Shown one piece after another: positions 27,393 through 35,611 of a DNA stretch of 64,000 bases; the first letter of the stretch is position 1; each line of letters begins with the position of its first letter. The stretch covers positions 298,300 to 362,299 of the forward strand of contig DS990263.1 in assembly GCA_000155435.1 (NCBI GenBank), written 5' to 3'. This DNA is from Clostridiales bacterium 1_7_47FAA (GTDB taxonomy: Bacteria; Bacillota; Clostridia; Lachnospirales; Lachnospiraceae). The notes below the pieces were generated by a model. It saw only the letters and a list, made by a program, of their open reading frames with translations, made no database searches and was not told the origin of the DNA. The position numbers and the translations under genes are program-made.

Positions 27393-27989
27393 ATGTCCAT
27401 AGAGGAAATGGAAGAGACAGAAGACCAAAAGGAACGGGGAAGGAGCCGCAGGCAGAAGGAGGAGGAACCCTTCAGCTGGAAAAAGGAAATCATCAGCTGG
27501 ATCCAGATCATCATAGCAGCCGTGGTGATTGCCCTGGTCCTTAACAACTTCATCATTGCCAACAGCCGTGTGCCAACCGGCTCCATGGAGAACACGATCA
27601 TGTCCAAAAGCAGGGTGATCGGCTCCAGGCTGTCCTATATAAACAGTGACCCTGAGCGTGGGGACGTGATTATTTTCAAGTTCCCGGACAACAGGGAGCT
27701 TTATTATGTGAAAAGGGTAATCGGGCTTCCGGGCGAGACCGTGAACATCATTGACGGAAAGGTCTATATCAATGATTCCGACACTCCCCTGGATGAACCT
27801 TATCTGCCAGAACCCATGGAAGGCTCCTACGGTCCCTACACGGTGCCGGAGGGCTGCTATTTCATGATGGGCGACAACCGGAACAATTCACTGGACGCCA
27901 GGTTCTGGAAGAACCAGTTCGTACCAAAGAAGGATATCATGGCAAAAGTACTGTTCTGCTATTATCCAAGAATCGGGAAAGTGGAGTAG
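27393..27989 (+). CDS. lepB: signal peptidase I (first copy)
   Basis: A membrane serine protease that removes signal peptides from exported proteins. The 198-residue protein has a charged N-terminus and one transmembrane helix (about 33-56). The catalytic Ser64 lies in VPTGSMENT and the general base Lys107 in YYVKRVIGLPGE, followed by the GDNRNNSLDARF box. AGAGG precedes the ATG. It follows proA by 23 bp and precedes yaaA by 8 bp. A second lepB lies at 47276-47827. They differ enough to be distinct paralogs, this one with an acidic N-terminal extension. Confidence 0.95.
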   Translation: MSIEEMEETEDQKERGRSRRQKEEEPFSWKKEIISWIQIIIAAVVIALVLNNFIIANSRVPTGSMENTIMSKSRVIGSRLSYINSDPERGDVIIFKFPDNRELYYVKRVIGLPGETVNIIDGKVYINDSDTPLDEPYLPEPMEGSYGPYTVPEGCYFMMGDNRNNSLDARFWKNQFVPKKDIMAKVLFCYYPRIGKVE

Positions 27990-27997
27990 ATGACAGG

Positions 27998-28783
27998 ATG
28001 AACATAATCATATCACCTGCCAAGAAGATGAATGTCAGGGAAGATGAGCTGGATCCGGCCAATCTTCCCTGTTTCCTTTCAAAGGCAGAAACATTAAAAG
28101 AATACATAAGAAGCCTGAGCCTGGAACAGGCAAGGACCCTCTGGGCGTGCAATGAAGCGATTGCCGGGCTTAACTATGAGCGTTTTCAGACCATGGACCT
28201 GACCGGACGGCTGTCACCGGCCCTTCTGTCCTATGAGGGAATCCAGTACCAGTACATGGCGCCGGGGGTGTTTGAGACAAGGCACTGGGACTATGTACAG
28301 AAGCATTTAAGGATATTGTCGGGATTTTACGGGATTTTGCGGCCGCTGGACGGAATCGTGCCGTACCGCCTGGAAATGCAGGCAAAGGTAAAGCTGCCGC
28401 CGGAACGCGCAGGGCAGGAGGAAATCACAAGCCTGTATGGATACTGGGGGGATCTTCTGTACCGGGAACTGGTAAGGGAGGACAAAGTGGTGGTCAACCT
28501 TGCTTCGAAGGAATACAGCAAGGCCATAGAACCTTTCCTGACGCCGGACATCACATACCTGACCTGTGTGTTCGGTGTGCTGGAGACGGATAAGGAGGGC
28601 CGGCCCAAAGTAAAGGTAAAGGCCACGGAGGCTAAAATGGCCCGTGGCGAGATGGTGCGCTTCATGGCGGAACACCAGGTGGAAAGCCCGGAGGAGCTGA
28701 AAGGCTTTGACGGGCTGGGGTATTGCTATCACGGGGAACTGTCCGGTGAAACGGAGTATGTGTTCCTGAAAGGGAAACTTTGA
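27998..28783 (+). CDS. yaaA: peroxide stress protein YaaA (DUF328)
   Basis: The 261-residue cytoplasmic protein carries the family opening MNIIISPAKKM, with YEGIQYQYM, LRILSGFYGILRPLDGI, YRLEMQAKVKL, and VVNLASKEYSKAI. In E. coli YaaA lowers free iron under peroxide stress and its fold binds DNA. That role in an anaerobe is inferred. It ends the proB operon, with a terminator 12 bp after the stop codon. Confidence 0.94.
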   Translation: MNIIISPAKKMNVREDELDPANLPCFLSKAETLKEYIRSLSLEQARTLWACNEAIAGLNYERFQTMDLTGRLSPALLSYEGIQYQYMAPGVFETRHWDYVQKHLRILSGFYGILRPLDGIVPYRLEMQAKVKLPPERAGQEEITSLYGYWGDLLYRELVREDKVVVNLASKEYSKAIEPFLTPDITYLTCVFGVLETDKEGRPKVKVKATEAKMARGEMVRFMAEHQVESPEELKGFDGLGYCYHGELSGETEYVFLKGKL

Positions 28784-28794
28784 AAATGAATGGG

Positions 28795-28841
28795 CCGGAT
28801 AAGGCGCGGACGGGAAATGTCTGCATCTTATCCGGTTTTTT
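28795..28841. terminator. terminator between yaaA and hcp
   Basis: CCGGATAAG (28795-28803) pairs with CTTATCCGG (28827-28835), followed by TTTTTT. It separates convergent genes. Confidence 0.85.
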
Positions 28842-28854
28842 ACATGAAACAATG

Positions 28855-30456
28855 CTACTGCTGTCCAAGAATCTGCCTGATATCCTCCTCGGGCGTTGAA
28901 ACCGGATGGATGTCAAACTGTTCCACCAGGTAGTTTAACACGCCCGGGGATACAAAGGCCGGCAGCGTAGGCCCGAGATAGATGTTCCGGATTCCCAGGT
29001 GCAGGAGGCTTAAGAGGATACACACAGCCTTCTGCTCATACCAGGAGAGCACCAGGGTCAGGGGGAGGTCATTGACACTGCAGTCAAAGGCCTTGGCCAA
29101 TGCCACAGCCACCTTTACGGCGCCGTAAGCGTCATTGCACTGTCCCATGTCCAAAAGCCTTGGCAGTCCTGCCACGGTTCCCAGGTCCAGGTCGTTGAAG
29201 CGGTATTTGCCGCAGGCCAGGGTCAGGATGATGGAATCCTTTGGCGCCTGTTTTACGAATTCAGTGTAGTAGTTCCTGCCCGGACGGGCGCCGTCACATC
29301 CTCCTACAAGGAAGAACCGGCTGATATCCCCGTTTTTAACGCCCTCAATCACGGTCCCGGCAGCGGCAAGGATGGCTTCGTGGCCAAAGCCCGTGGTAAG
29401 GCTGGTCCCGCCGTTGATGCCGGTCATGGCCATATCCCTGTCATAGCCGCCTAATTCCAGGGCCTTTTCAATGACAGGGGTGAAGTCCTTCCCATCCCCG
29501 ATATGGACCATCCCGGGGTAGGCCACGACCGAGGTGGTGAAGACGCGGTCCTGGTAGGACGGTTTTACCGGCATCAGGCAGTTGGTGGTAAAGAGCACAG
29601 GGGCCGGGATATGGTCAAATTCCTTTTGCTGGTTCTGCCATGCGGTCCCAAAGTTCCCTTTCAGATGGGGATACTTCCTGAGGTTCGGATATGCATGGGC
29701 GGGAAGCATTTCCCCGTGGGTGTATATGTTGATCCCGGTTCCCTGGGTCTGCTTTAAGAGCTGTTCCAGGTCATGGAGGTCGTGGCCGGAGATGACAATG
29801 AACGGTCCCTTTTCAATGGTCATGGAAACCCGGGCCGGAGCCGGGATGCCATAAGTCTCCCTGTTGGCCCTGTCAAGCAGCTCCATGCACTCCAGGTTCA
29901 CCTTGCCGGACTCCATCACAAGAGGAAGCAGGTCTTCCATGGCATAGCCGTCATAGCCCACTGCAAAAAGCCCTTTGTAGAAAAAGGAAGTGACGGACGG
30001 ATCCTCATAGCCAAGGACGCGGGCGTGGAAGGCATAGGCGGCCATGCCCCTCATGCCAAAGAGGAGAAGGGATTTAAGGGAACGGATATCCTCGTTTTCC
30101 GTCCACAGGGAATCCAGGTCATAGCCGTCATTTTTTGCACACTGGGAAGTGCATCCATGGCAGAGCGGTGAAAGGCTGTTTTTCACCTCCCGGACTTGTT
30201 GTGTCAGCTGTCTCAGGGAAGCATCATCAAAGTTTACATTGGTCAGGGTTGCAAAAAGCCCTTCCAGGATCAGCTGGTCCGCTTCTTTGGGCGGGGTGGT
30301 GTTATCAGCCGCCCTGGCAAGACCGATTAAGGCTCCGGTCAGTTCATCCTGCAGTTTTGCGGTGTTTGCGGTTTTTCCGCAGACACCGGCCTTTCCTGTA
30401 CATCCGCTGCATCCGGCGGTCTGTTCGCATTGAAAACAAAACATTTCATGGCTCAT
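28855..30456 (-). CDS. hcp: hybrid cluster protein (hydroxylamine reductase)
   Basis: An oxygen-sensitive Fe-S enzyme able to reduce hydroxylamine and, in other bacteria, nitric oxide; it protects against nitrosative stress. At 533 residues it has the N-terminal cluster cysteines at 7, 10, 19 and 26 (CFQCEQTAGCSGC...VC). The hybrid-cluster ligands appear in FTTNCLMPV, VGGCDGARPGRNYYTEF and LACGKYRFN. ATG 30456 has AAGGAGG nine bases upstream. It is divergent from a Crp/Fnr regulator, the usual partner of hcp. No separate hcr reductase gene is present next to it. Confidence 0.95.
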   Translation of the reverse strand: MSHEMFCFQCEQTAGCSGCTGKAGVCGKTANTAKLQDELTGALIGLARAADNTTPPKEADQLILEGLFATLTNVNFDDASLRQLTQQVREVKNSLSPLCHGCTSQCAKNDGYDLDSLWTENEDIRSLKSLLLFGMRGMAAYAFHARVLGYEDPSVTSFFYKGLFAVGYDGYAMEDLLPLVMESGKVNLECMELLDRANRETYGIPAPARVSMTIEKGPFIVISGHDLHDLEQLLKQTQGTGINIYTHGEMLPAHAYPNLRKYPHLKGNFGTAWQNQQKEFDHIPAPVLFTTNCLMPVKPSYQDRVFTTSVVAYPGMVHIGDGKDFTPVIEKALELGGYDRDMAMTGINGGTSLTTGFGHEAILAAAGTVIEGVKNGDISRFFLVGGCDGARPGRNYYTEFVKQAPKDSIILTLACGKYRFNDLDLGTVAGLPRLLDMGQCNDAYGAVKVAVALAKAFDCSVNDLPLTLVLSWYEQKAVCILLSLLHLGIRNIYLGPTLPAFVSPGVLNYLVEQFDIHPVSTPEEDIRQILGQQ

Positions 30457-30502
30457 ATATGGTTTCCTCCTTGTTATGGGTGATGATCCGGATATGTCCG
30501 GC

Positions 30503-30552
30503 TTGACTGTTATGGGTGGAGTATACTATAATCTTGACAACATGTATGTTGT
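30503..30552. promoter_or_regulatory. divergent promoter region with Crp/Fnr-type operator
   Basis: For the plus-strand regulator: TTGACT (30503-30508), 18 bp and TATAAT (30527-30532). A perfect dyad ACAACAT-GT-ATGTTGT (30537-30552) overlaps its expected start point. It also lies upstream of a minus-strand TATACT (30525-30520) for hcp. The position suggests repression of the regulator and activation of hcp. Confidence 0.6.
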
Positions 30553-30575
30553 TCTGACAACGGAAAGGAGAAAAT

Positions 30576-31229
30576 ATGAATATACGTATTTTATCGGGTA
30601 CCCCGCTGTTCCAGGGAATCAAGGAGCAGGAGATAGAGGCCATGCTGCAGTGCCTCTCTGCGGAGGAAAAGGAGTTTGAAAAGGATGCCTATATATACAG
30701 GACAGGGGATATCACGGGCCGTCTGGGAATCGTGATGGAAGGTTCCGTCAATATCATAAAGGATGATGTGTGGGGGAACCGGAAAATCATTGAGAATATC
30801 GGGCAGGGCCAGATTTTTGCGGAGACGTACGCGTGCCTTAAGGGGGAGGCCATGATGGTGGACGTGCAGGCTTTAGGACCCGCCAGGGTGCTGTTCGTGG
30901 ACGTTAAGCGCATCCTGACCACATGTCCTTCTGCCTGTGATTTCCATGCCAGGCTGATACGCAGCCTGATGTATGTGCTGGCCCATAAGAACCTGGTCCT
31001 CACAAAGAAGATGGATGTGATCACACCCAAGTCCCTCAGGGAGCGGGTCCTGGTATACCTGTCCCAGGAATCGGTGAAGCAGGGGAACCGGACGGTCACG
31101 GTTCCCTTTAACAGGCAGCAGATGGCGGATTATCTTTCCGTGGACAGAAGCGCGCTGTCCGGGGAGCTTTCTAGAATGCAGAAGGAAGGCGTGATTGCCT
31201 ATGAGAAGAACCGCTTTCAGATTTTGTGA
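30576..31229 (+). CDS. Crp/Fnr-family transcriptional regulator
   Basis: The 217-residue regulator has a cyclic-nucleotide-binding-like sensor domain (about 10-130), a dimer helix, and a C-terminal helix-turn-helix with FNRQQMADYLSVDRSALSGELSRM. Cysteines at about 26, 88, 116 and 120 are present but not in an Fnr Fe-S pattern that I recognise, so the signal could be a haem, a cluster, or another ligand. Regulators of this type next to hcp often sense nitric oxide, which is the likely role here. ATG 30576 follows AAGGAG. Confidence 0.88.
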   Translation: MNIRILSGTPLFQGIKEQEIEAMLQCLSAEEKEFEKDAYIYRTGDITGRLGIVMEGSVNIIKDDVWGNRKIIENIGQGQIFAETYACLKGEAMMVDVQALGPARVLFVDVKRILTTCPSACDFHARLIRSLMYVLAHKNLVLTKKMDVITPKSLRERVLVYLSQESVKQGNRTVTVPFNRQQMADYLSVDRSALSGELSRMQKEGVIAYEKNRFQIL

Positions 31230-31286
31230 CGGTTCTGTAATTAGCTTGTCATCAGCCTGTCATCAGGCATTGGCAGTAATTACCAC

Positions 31287-31315
31287 TTGAAAACGAACAT
31301 ATGTTCCTGTATAGT
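31287..31315 (+). promoter_or_regulatory. LexA-controlled (SOS) promoter
   Basis: TTGAAA (31287-31292), 17 bp and TATAGT (31310-31315) form the promoter. The spacer contains CGAACATATGTTCC (31294-31307), matching the Gram-positive LexA/DinR box CGAAC-N4-GTTCG at all but the last position. LexA bound here would block RNA polymerase. Confidence 0.85.
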
Positions 31316-31335
31316 GAAAACAGGAGGTGAGGGTA

Positions 31336-31605
31336 ATGGCTGCTTTGAACATACCCATACAGCTGGTTGGGGCGTGCAGCACGCTGGGCGACATGACGCC
31401 GTTGTGGTTCCGGTATGAGAATGAAGAGCACGCCGTTGTTACGGTTAAAGTGGAGGAAGTTGTTTCGTCAAAGGAAGAAAGATACTGCGGGATGGATTAT
31501 ATCAGCTTTGTGTGCTGGGCTGCGGCAGAAGGGCAGAGGCGGCTCATTGAACTGCGCTACCGGGTGTCCACCCACAAGTGGTCATTGTTCCGGACCTTAT
31601 CATAG
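31336..31605 (+). CDS. small SOS-operon protein of unknown function
   Basis: I do not recognise this 89-residue protein. It starts at ATG 31336, eight bases after a perfect AGGAGG, directly under a LexA box. It has no membrane segment or known motif. Alternating hydrophobic residues such as HAVVTVKVEEVV and RRLIELRYRV suggest a small beta-rich fold. Four cysteines are not arranged as a zinc site. It is followed 21 bp later by a Y-family polymerase. Other Firmicutes pair such polymerases with the small protein YolD, which this does not clearly resemble. It may be an accessory or control subunit. Confidence 0.75.
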   Translation: MAALNIPIQLVGACSTLGDMTPLWFRYENEEHAVVTVKVEEVVSSKEERYCGMDYISFVCWAAAEGQRRLIELRYRVSTHKWSLFRTLS

Positions 31606-31626
31606 GAGGGCGGACAGGAAGGGAAG

Positions 31627-32895
31627 ATGGAAGAGTTGTGGTATCACGTGGATGTCAACAGCGCGTTCCTCAGCTGGAGCGCTGCCCATGAGATCTGGAT
31701 CAAAGGCGGGGACCTGGACCTGCGCACCGTGCCGTCCGTGATAGGCGGAAGTGAGAAGGACCGCCACGGCATTGTGCTGGCCAAGTCAGGGCCGGCGGCG
31801 CGGTTTGGCATCAGGACAGGGGAGACACTGGTGGAGGCCAGGAACCGGTGTCCGGGGCTTATCATAGCGCCGCCTGATTATGACCTGTATGTACAATGTT
31901 CCAAGGCCCTCATGGAATTGCTGGGCCGGTATTCCCACCATATCCACCAGTACAGCATCGATGAAGCCTTCTGCGCCATGGACGGCACGAAGAACCTGTG
32001 GGGGAATCCGGTGGCCTTTGCACAGCAGATAGGGGCGGAAATCCGCAGTACCCTTGGATTTACGGTTAATATCGGGGTCTCGGATAACAAACTGCTGGCC
32101 AAGATGGCATCGGGATTCCAGAAGCCCGACAAGGTCCACACCCTGTTTAAGGGCGAAATCCCAAAGAAAATGTGGCCCCTGCCGGTGGAGGACCTGTTCT
32201 GGGTGGGGCGCGCCGCCAGCCGGAAGCTGAGAACCCTTGGAATCCGCACCATCGGGGATTTGGCGGCAGCGGACCGTGGACTGATGAAACAGCATTTGAA
32301 AAAACACGGGGAATTTATCTGGGACTACGCCAACGGCAGGGATACCTCCCCCTTTTTGCAGGAACTGCCGGAGAATAAGGGATATGGGAATTCCATGACG
32401 GTTCCCATGGATGTGACGGATGCAGATACAGCCCGCCAGGTCATCCTTTCCCTTACGGAGACAGTGTGCGCCAGGCTGCGGGCGGATGGGATGAAGGCGG
32501 GCTGTGTGGGCATATCCATTACGGACCGGGATTTCAGGCATGCCTCGCGCCAGAGGACCCTGGTCTCGGCCACCCATACCACCCTTGAGATGTACCGGGC
32601 GGCCTGTCTCATATTTGAAGACCTGTGGGACCTGGCCCCCATCCGCCAGATGGGGGTCCACACCAGCCGGGTTACCCATGATACGGCCTATCAGTACAAT
32701 CTGTTCGATATGGACCGTTATGAGAAATACGCCAGGCTGGACGAGGCCATTGACGGGATACGCAGCCGGTACGGCGAGGATTCTGTCATGCGGGCCGTAT
32801 TTCTTGGCGGGAACCTGCCCCATATGGGCGGCGGGATTGACAAGGCCAAACGGACCGGGATGACCAAGCCCCTGCCTTACTGTCCTTGGGAATAA
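31627..32895 (+). CDS. Y-family DNA polymerase (translesion, UmuC/DinB-like)
   Basis: The 422-residue error-prone polymerase copies damaged DNA during the SOS response. Catalytic carboxylates lie in YHVDVNSAFLSW (Asp9) and in YSIDEAF (about 108-114). The fingers and thumb regions contain VNIGVSDNKLLAKMAS and a helix-hairpin-helix LRTLGIRTIGDLAAAD. The little-finger domain follows. The C-terminal tail lacks an obvious beta-clamp motif of the strict QLxLF form, though QYNLFD near residue 358 is a candidate. It is second in the LexA-controlled operon. UmuC-like more than DinB by its HVDVNSAFLSW opening. Confidence 0.93.
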   Translation: MEELWYHVDVNSAFLSWSAAHEIWIKGGDLDLRTVPSVIGGSEKDRHGIVLAKSGPAARFGIRTGETLVEARNRCPGLIIAPPDYDLYVQCSKALMELLGRYSHHIHQYSIDEAFCAMDGTKNLWGNPVAFAQQIGAEIRSTLGFTVNIGVSDNKLLAKMASGFQKPDKVHTLFKGEIPKKMWPLPVEDLFWVGRAASRKLRTLGIRTIGDLAAADRGLMKQHLKKHGEFIWDYANGRDTSPFLQELPENKGYGNSMTVPMDVTDADTARQVILSLTETVCARLRADGMKAGCVGISITDRDFRHASRQRTLVSATHTTLEMYRAACLIFEDLWDLAPIRQMGVHTSRVTHDTAYQYNLFDMDRYEKYARLDEAIDGIRSRYGEDSVMRAVFLGGNLPHMGGGIDKAKRTGMTKPLPYCPWE

Positions 32896-32922
32896 ACCCC
32901 ATGTCCAACCCGTCCCCGTCCC

Positions 32923-33783
32923 TTATTCTTCAATGTCTCCGTTTTTCCAGCGCTGGCGGTATTCCCTGGGCGTCATTCCCGTTTTTTTCTTAAAGACCTT
33001 GGTAAAATAATTGGCATCGGAAAACCCGGTTTCCTGTGCTATGTCTGAAATGGATCCGGAGGTGGTGCGGATCAGGAAGCAGGCTGCGGATACACGGCGC
33101 TCCTGGATATAATCCGTGATATTCCGTCCGGTGACATTTTTGTATGTGGTGCTTAAGTAGGCGGAACTCATAAACACATGCTGGGCAATGTCTTTCAGGG
33201 GAAGGGGGCCGGAGATATTCTGGTTGATATAGTTTTCCACCTTTTTTATGACTTCATGGTACTCCAGGGAAAAGACCTTTTCATCAAGGAGACGGCTGTT
33301 GATCATCCCGGCGATTAGCTTTATCCCTTCCACTGCCTCTGTACCGATCATTGGCTGGGAGTGGTATTTTTTATATAATGCATCCGGCTCTGTTTCGCAT
33401 AGCAGGGCCAGCTTCCTGGCATATTCCTTGTCCAGTCCGGCATCCCTGGTGCGGAACTGCCCGATGATCAGGAAACCGATATAGATATTATCGATATATA
33501 CAGGATATGCAACCTCAATCAGGCCGGCATGGCAATGATAGGCATAGGCGTGCTTCTGCCGGGCGCACTGCTGGTCCGCCTGCTGGTCACAATGTGCACA
33601 GAAGGCGTTGGTCACAGGACAGCGCTCCATGGCATAGCAGAAGGGGAGGTTCCGCTTCGACGCCCCAAACCACTGCTTGGATTCCGTTGCATAAAAAAGC
33701 ACTGGAGTTTTTAAAAGTTTTGATATGGGATTTAAAATGGAAACCATTTTTGCCGTATTGATATGGACCCTGTATGTCTGCAC
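32923..33783 (-). CDS. AraC-family regulator with PocR-type sensor domain
   Basis: The 286-residue regulator has an N-terminal PocR-like ligand domain (about 5-165) with several cysteines in RCPVTNAFCAHCDQQ and CHAGLIEVAYPV. A C-terminal AraC double helix-turn-helix (about 185-283) follows, with IAQHVFMSSAYLSTTYKNVTG and ISDIAQETGFSDANYFTKVFKKKTG. I start at GTG 33783 because GTG 33792 touches the GGGAGGGG ribosome site. It is divergent from the sugar ABC genes and very probably controls them. The intergenic region holds a perfect 10-bp inverted repeat that could be its operator. Confidence 0.88.
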   Translation of the reverse strand: MQTYRVHINTAKMVSILNPISKLLKTPVLFYATESKQWFGASKRNLPFCYAMERCPVTNAFCAHCDQQADQQCARQKHAYAYHCHAGLIEVAYPVYIDNIYIGFLIIGQFRTRDAGLDKEYARKLALLCETEPDALYKKYHSQPMIGTEAVEGIKLIAGMINSRLLDEKVFSLEYHEVIKKVENYINQNISGPLPLKDIAQHVFMSSAYLSTTYKNVTGRNITDYIQERRVSAACFLIRTTSGSISDIAQETGFSDANYFTKVFKKKTGMTPREYRQRWKNGDIEE

Positions 33784-34180
33784 GAAAACCACCCCTCCCT
33801 GAATGCCGTTATCAGTTCTATTATTGTATCACGGTTAAAAGGGAAAAAGTAGTAAAATTTTACGTTTCTAATAAATGGTAAAATTAATCTCAGGATATTA
33901 GAAACCTGTTAAGGATGATACTTTTTCCGTATTTGTAATAGTAATTTATTTTTAGGATTTTACACGCCCATTGATATGGGGAGACAGAATACATGATTTT
34001 ATTTCCATCATAGGACGGAAACAGGCCCTCCTGACAGAAAAATATTACTATTTTTACGCCATTGCCCCCAGTCCGGATCCGCGATTTGCAGGCGCCCTTT
34101 TATCTTGCTATAATACCCTTGTACACTGAGGGTAAGTGTGTATAATTATACCAATTCACAACAAAGGAGAATGGGAGATT
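33784..34180. promoter_or_regulatory. divergent regulatory region: operator candidate and promoter
   Basis: This AT-rich region holds no gene. It contains a perfect inverted repeat GTTTCTAATA (33864-33873) / TATTAGAAAC (33896-33905), a candidate regulator site. A strong promoter for the transporter genes follows: TTGCAG (34086-34091), 17 bp and TATAAT (34109-34114). A second imperfect inverted repeat, AATAGTAAT near 33938 with ATTACTATT near 34047, lies between them. No clear catabolite-control (cre) site was found. Confidence 0.65.
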
Positions 34181-35509
34181 ATGTTAAAAAAATCAATGGC
34201 AGCCCTTTTGACGGCAGCGATGGTAATGTCCGCGCTGACCGGGTGCTCCGGTTCCAAAGACAGCGCGGATCCGGGAAAAGAACCTCAGGCATCCCAGGAA
34301 GCATCAAAAGATGCAGGGGATGGATCGGATGAAGTAGTGTTAACCATGTGGTATTGGAAGAACAGCATACGGGAGGACCTGATTGCACAGGTATCGGAAC
34401 AGTTCCCGGGAGTCACCATCCGGGCAGAGCTGTTTTCCGCCGACGATATAGAAGAGAAGATCAACACCACCATTGCAAGCGGCGGGGAACTGCCGGACCT
34501 GCTTCCCATGGATGACTGGATTGCCAACCTTCTCCAGTATCCGGATATGTTTGTGGACCTCTATGAGGCTCCCTGCAATGCAAAGGAGATAGAAGACCAG
34601 TATGTGGAGTGGAAGTGGAAACGTGGGGAGACCGTTGACGGCAGGCTGATTGCCCTTCCCATGGACATCGGACCCACCTGCATGTTCTATAACGCCAGCC
34701 TGTTTGAGGCGGCGGGGCTTCCCACGGAGCCGGCGGATGTGGCGGCAGCCATGTCCACCTGGGAGGATGCATATGCGGCGGCCAGGAAGCTGCAGGAAGC
34801 AACCCCGGATGTAAAGATGTTTGATTTCATGGGCCACCTGTTTGTGGCGGCATTGGGACAGCAGCCCCAGCACATGATTGATGAAGAGGGTAACTTCATT
34901 GCGGACCAGGATCATATCAGGCAGGCATTCATGACCGCAGTGGAAGGAAAGCCCTATGTGTACGGCGGTGACACCGAATGGTCCTCGGAGTGGGCTGCAT
35001 CGCTGAACAACGGGGACGTGGCTGCCTTTGTGGGCGCTGTGTGGATGAAGCCGGAGCTTCAGGACGCTGCGCCGGATACGGCCGGACAGTGGAGGGTGAC
35101 CACTGCACCGGGCGGGGCCGGCAATGTGGGCGGTTCTTCCATCGGCATCACTAAGAACTGTAAAAATGTAGAGACGGCATACAAGGTGCTGACCTGGATG
35201 ACCAACACGGAAAACCAGGTGAAATCCCTGGAACAGCTGGGCCTGTTCCCGTCCCTGATTTCCGCCCTGGATGACCCTGCGCTGATGTACGAGGAGGAAT
35301 TTTTCGGCAATCAGGTTGCCAATGAGTATTTTGTGAAGGCTGCAAAGGAAATCAAGGATTATTACTATCCTCCCAACTACAGTTCCTACCAGTCTGCGTT
35401 TGAGCAGCAGCTCCTGCTGGTCCAGGACCAGGATAAGGATCCTGAGGAGGCATTGGCGGATGCGGTAAAAGAGGCAAAACAGATTTACGATTTGGAATAC
35501 ATGAAATAA
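34181..35509 (+). CDS. sugar ABC transporter substrate-binding lipoprotein
   Basis: This predicts a 442-residue extracellular sugar-binding protein. The signal peptide ends in a lipobox ALTGC, followed by a Ser/Asp/Glu-rich linker. The mature part begins VVLTMWYWKNSIREDLI and has the family-1 solute-binding pattern, including ASGGELPDLLPMDDW, GRLIALPMDIGPTCMFYNASLFEAAGLP and VGGSSIGITKNCKNVETAYKVLTWM. The start ATG 34181 is preferred over 34136 because it gives a proper signal peptide. It leads the transporter operon. A hairpin downstream may lower expression of the permeases relative to it. Confidence 0.94.
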   Translation: MLKKSMAALLTAAMVMSALTGCSGSKDSADPGKEPQASQEASKDAGDGSDEVVLTMWYWKNSIREDLIAQVSEQFPGVTIRAELFSADDIEEKINTTIASGGELPDLLPMDDWIANLLQYPDMFVDLYEAPCNAKEIEDQYVEWKWKRGETVDGRLIALPMDIGPTCMFYNASLFEAAGLPTEPADVAAAMSTWEDAYAAARKLQEATPDVKMFDFMGHLFVAALGQQPQHMIDEEGNFIADQDHIRQAFMTAVEGKPYVYGGDTEWSSEWAASLNNGDVAAFVGAVWMKPELQDAAPDTAGQWRVTTAPGGAGNVGGSSIGITKNCKNVETAYKVLTWMTNTENQVKSLEQLGLFPSLISALDDPALMYEEEFFGNQVANEYFVKAAKEIKDYYYPPNYSSYQSAFEQQLLLVQDQDKDPEEALADAVKEAKQIYDLEYMK

Positions 35510-35519
35510 ACTTGATGGT

Positions 35520-35544
35520 ATGGGCCGCTGCCAAGGTGGCCCAT
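35520..35544 (+). terminator. attenuating hairpin after the binding-protein gene
   Basis: ATGGGCC (35520-35526) pairs with GGCCCAT (35538-35544), followed by CATTTGATT. A partial terminator or RNA-stabilising hairpin between binding protein and permease is common in such operons. Confidence 0.5.
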
Positions 35545-35611
35545 CATTTGATTCTGACCTGGATGATTGTATGATTTTTATGAAAGGGCAGGCCGTGGAG
35601 GGAAACAGTCA

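Noticed and set aside
28779-28791. Another repeat-family fragment (TTTGAAAATGAAT) at the yaaA end
   Set aside because: Only 13 AT-rich bases match, partly coding; likely chance.
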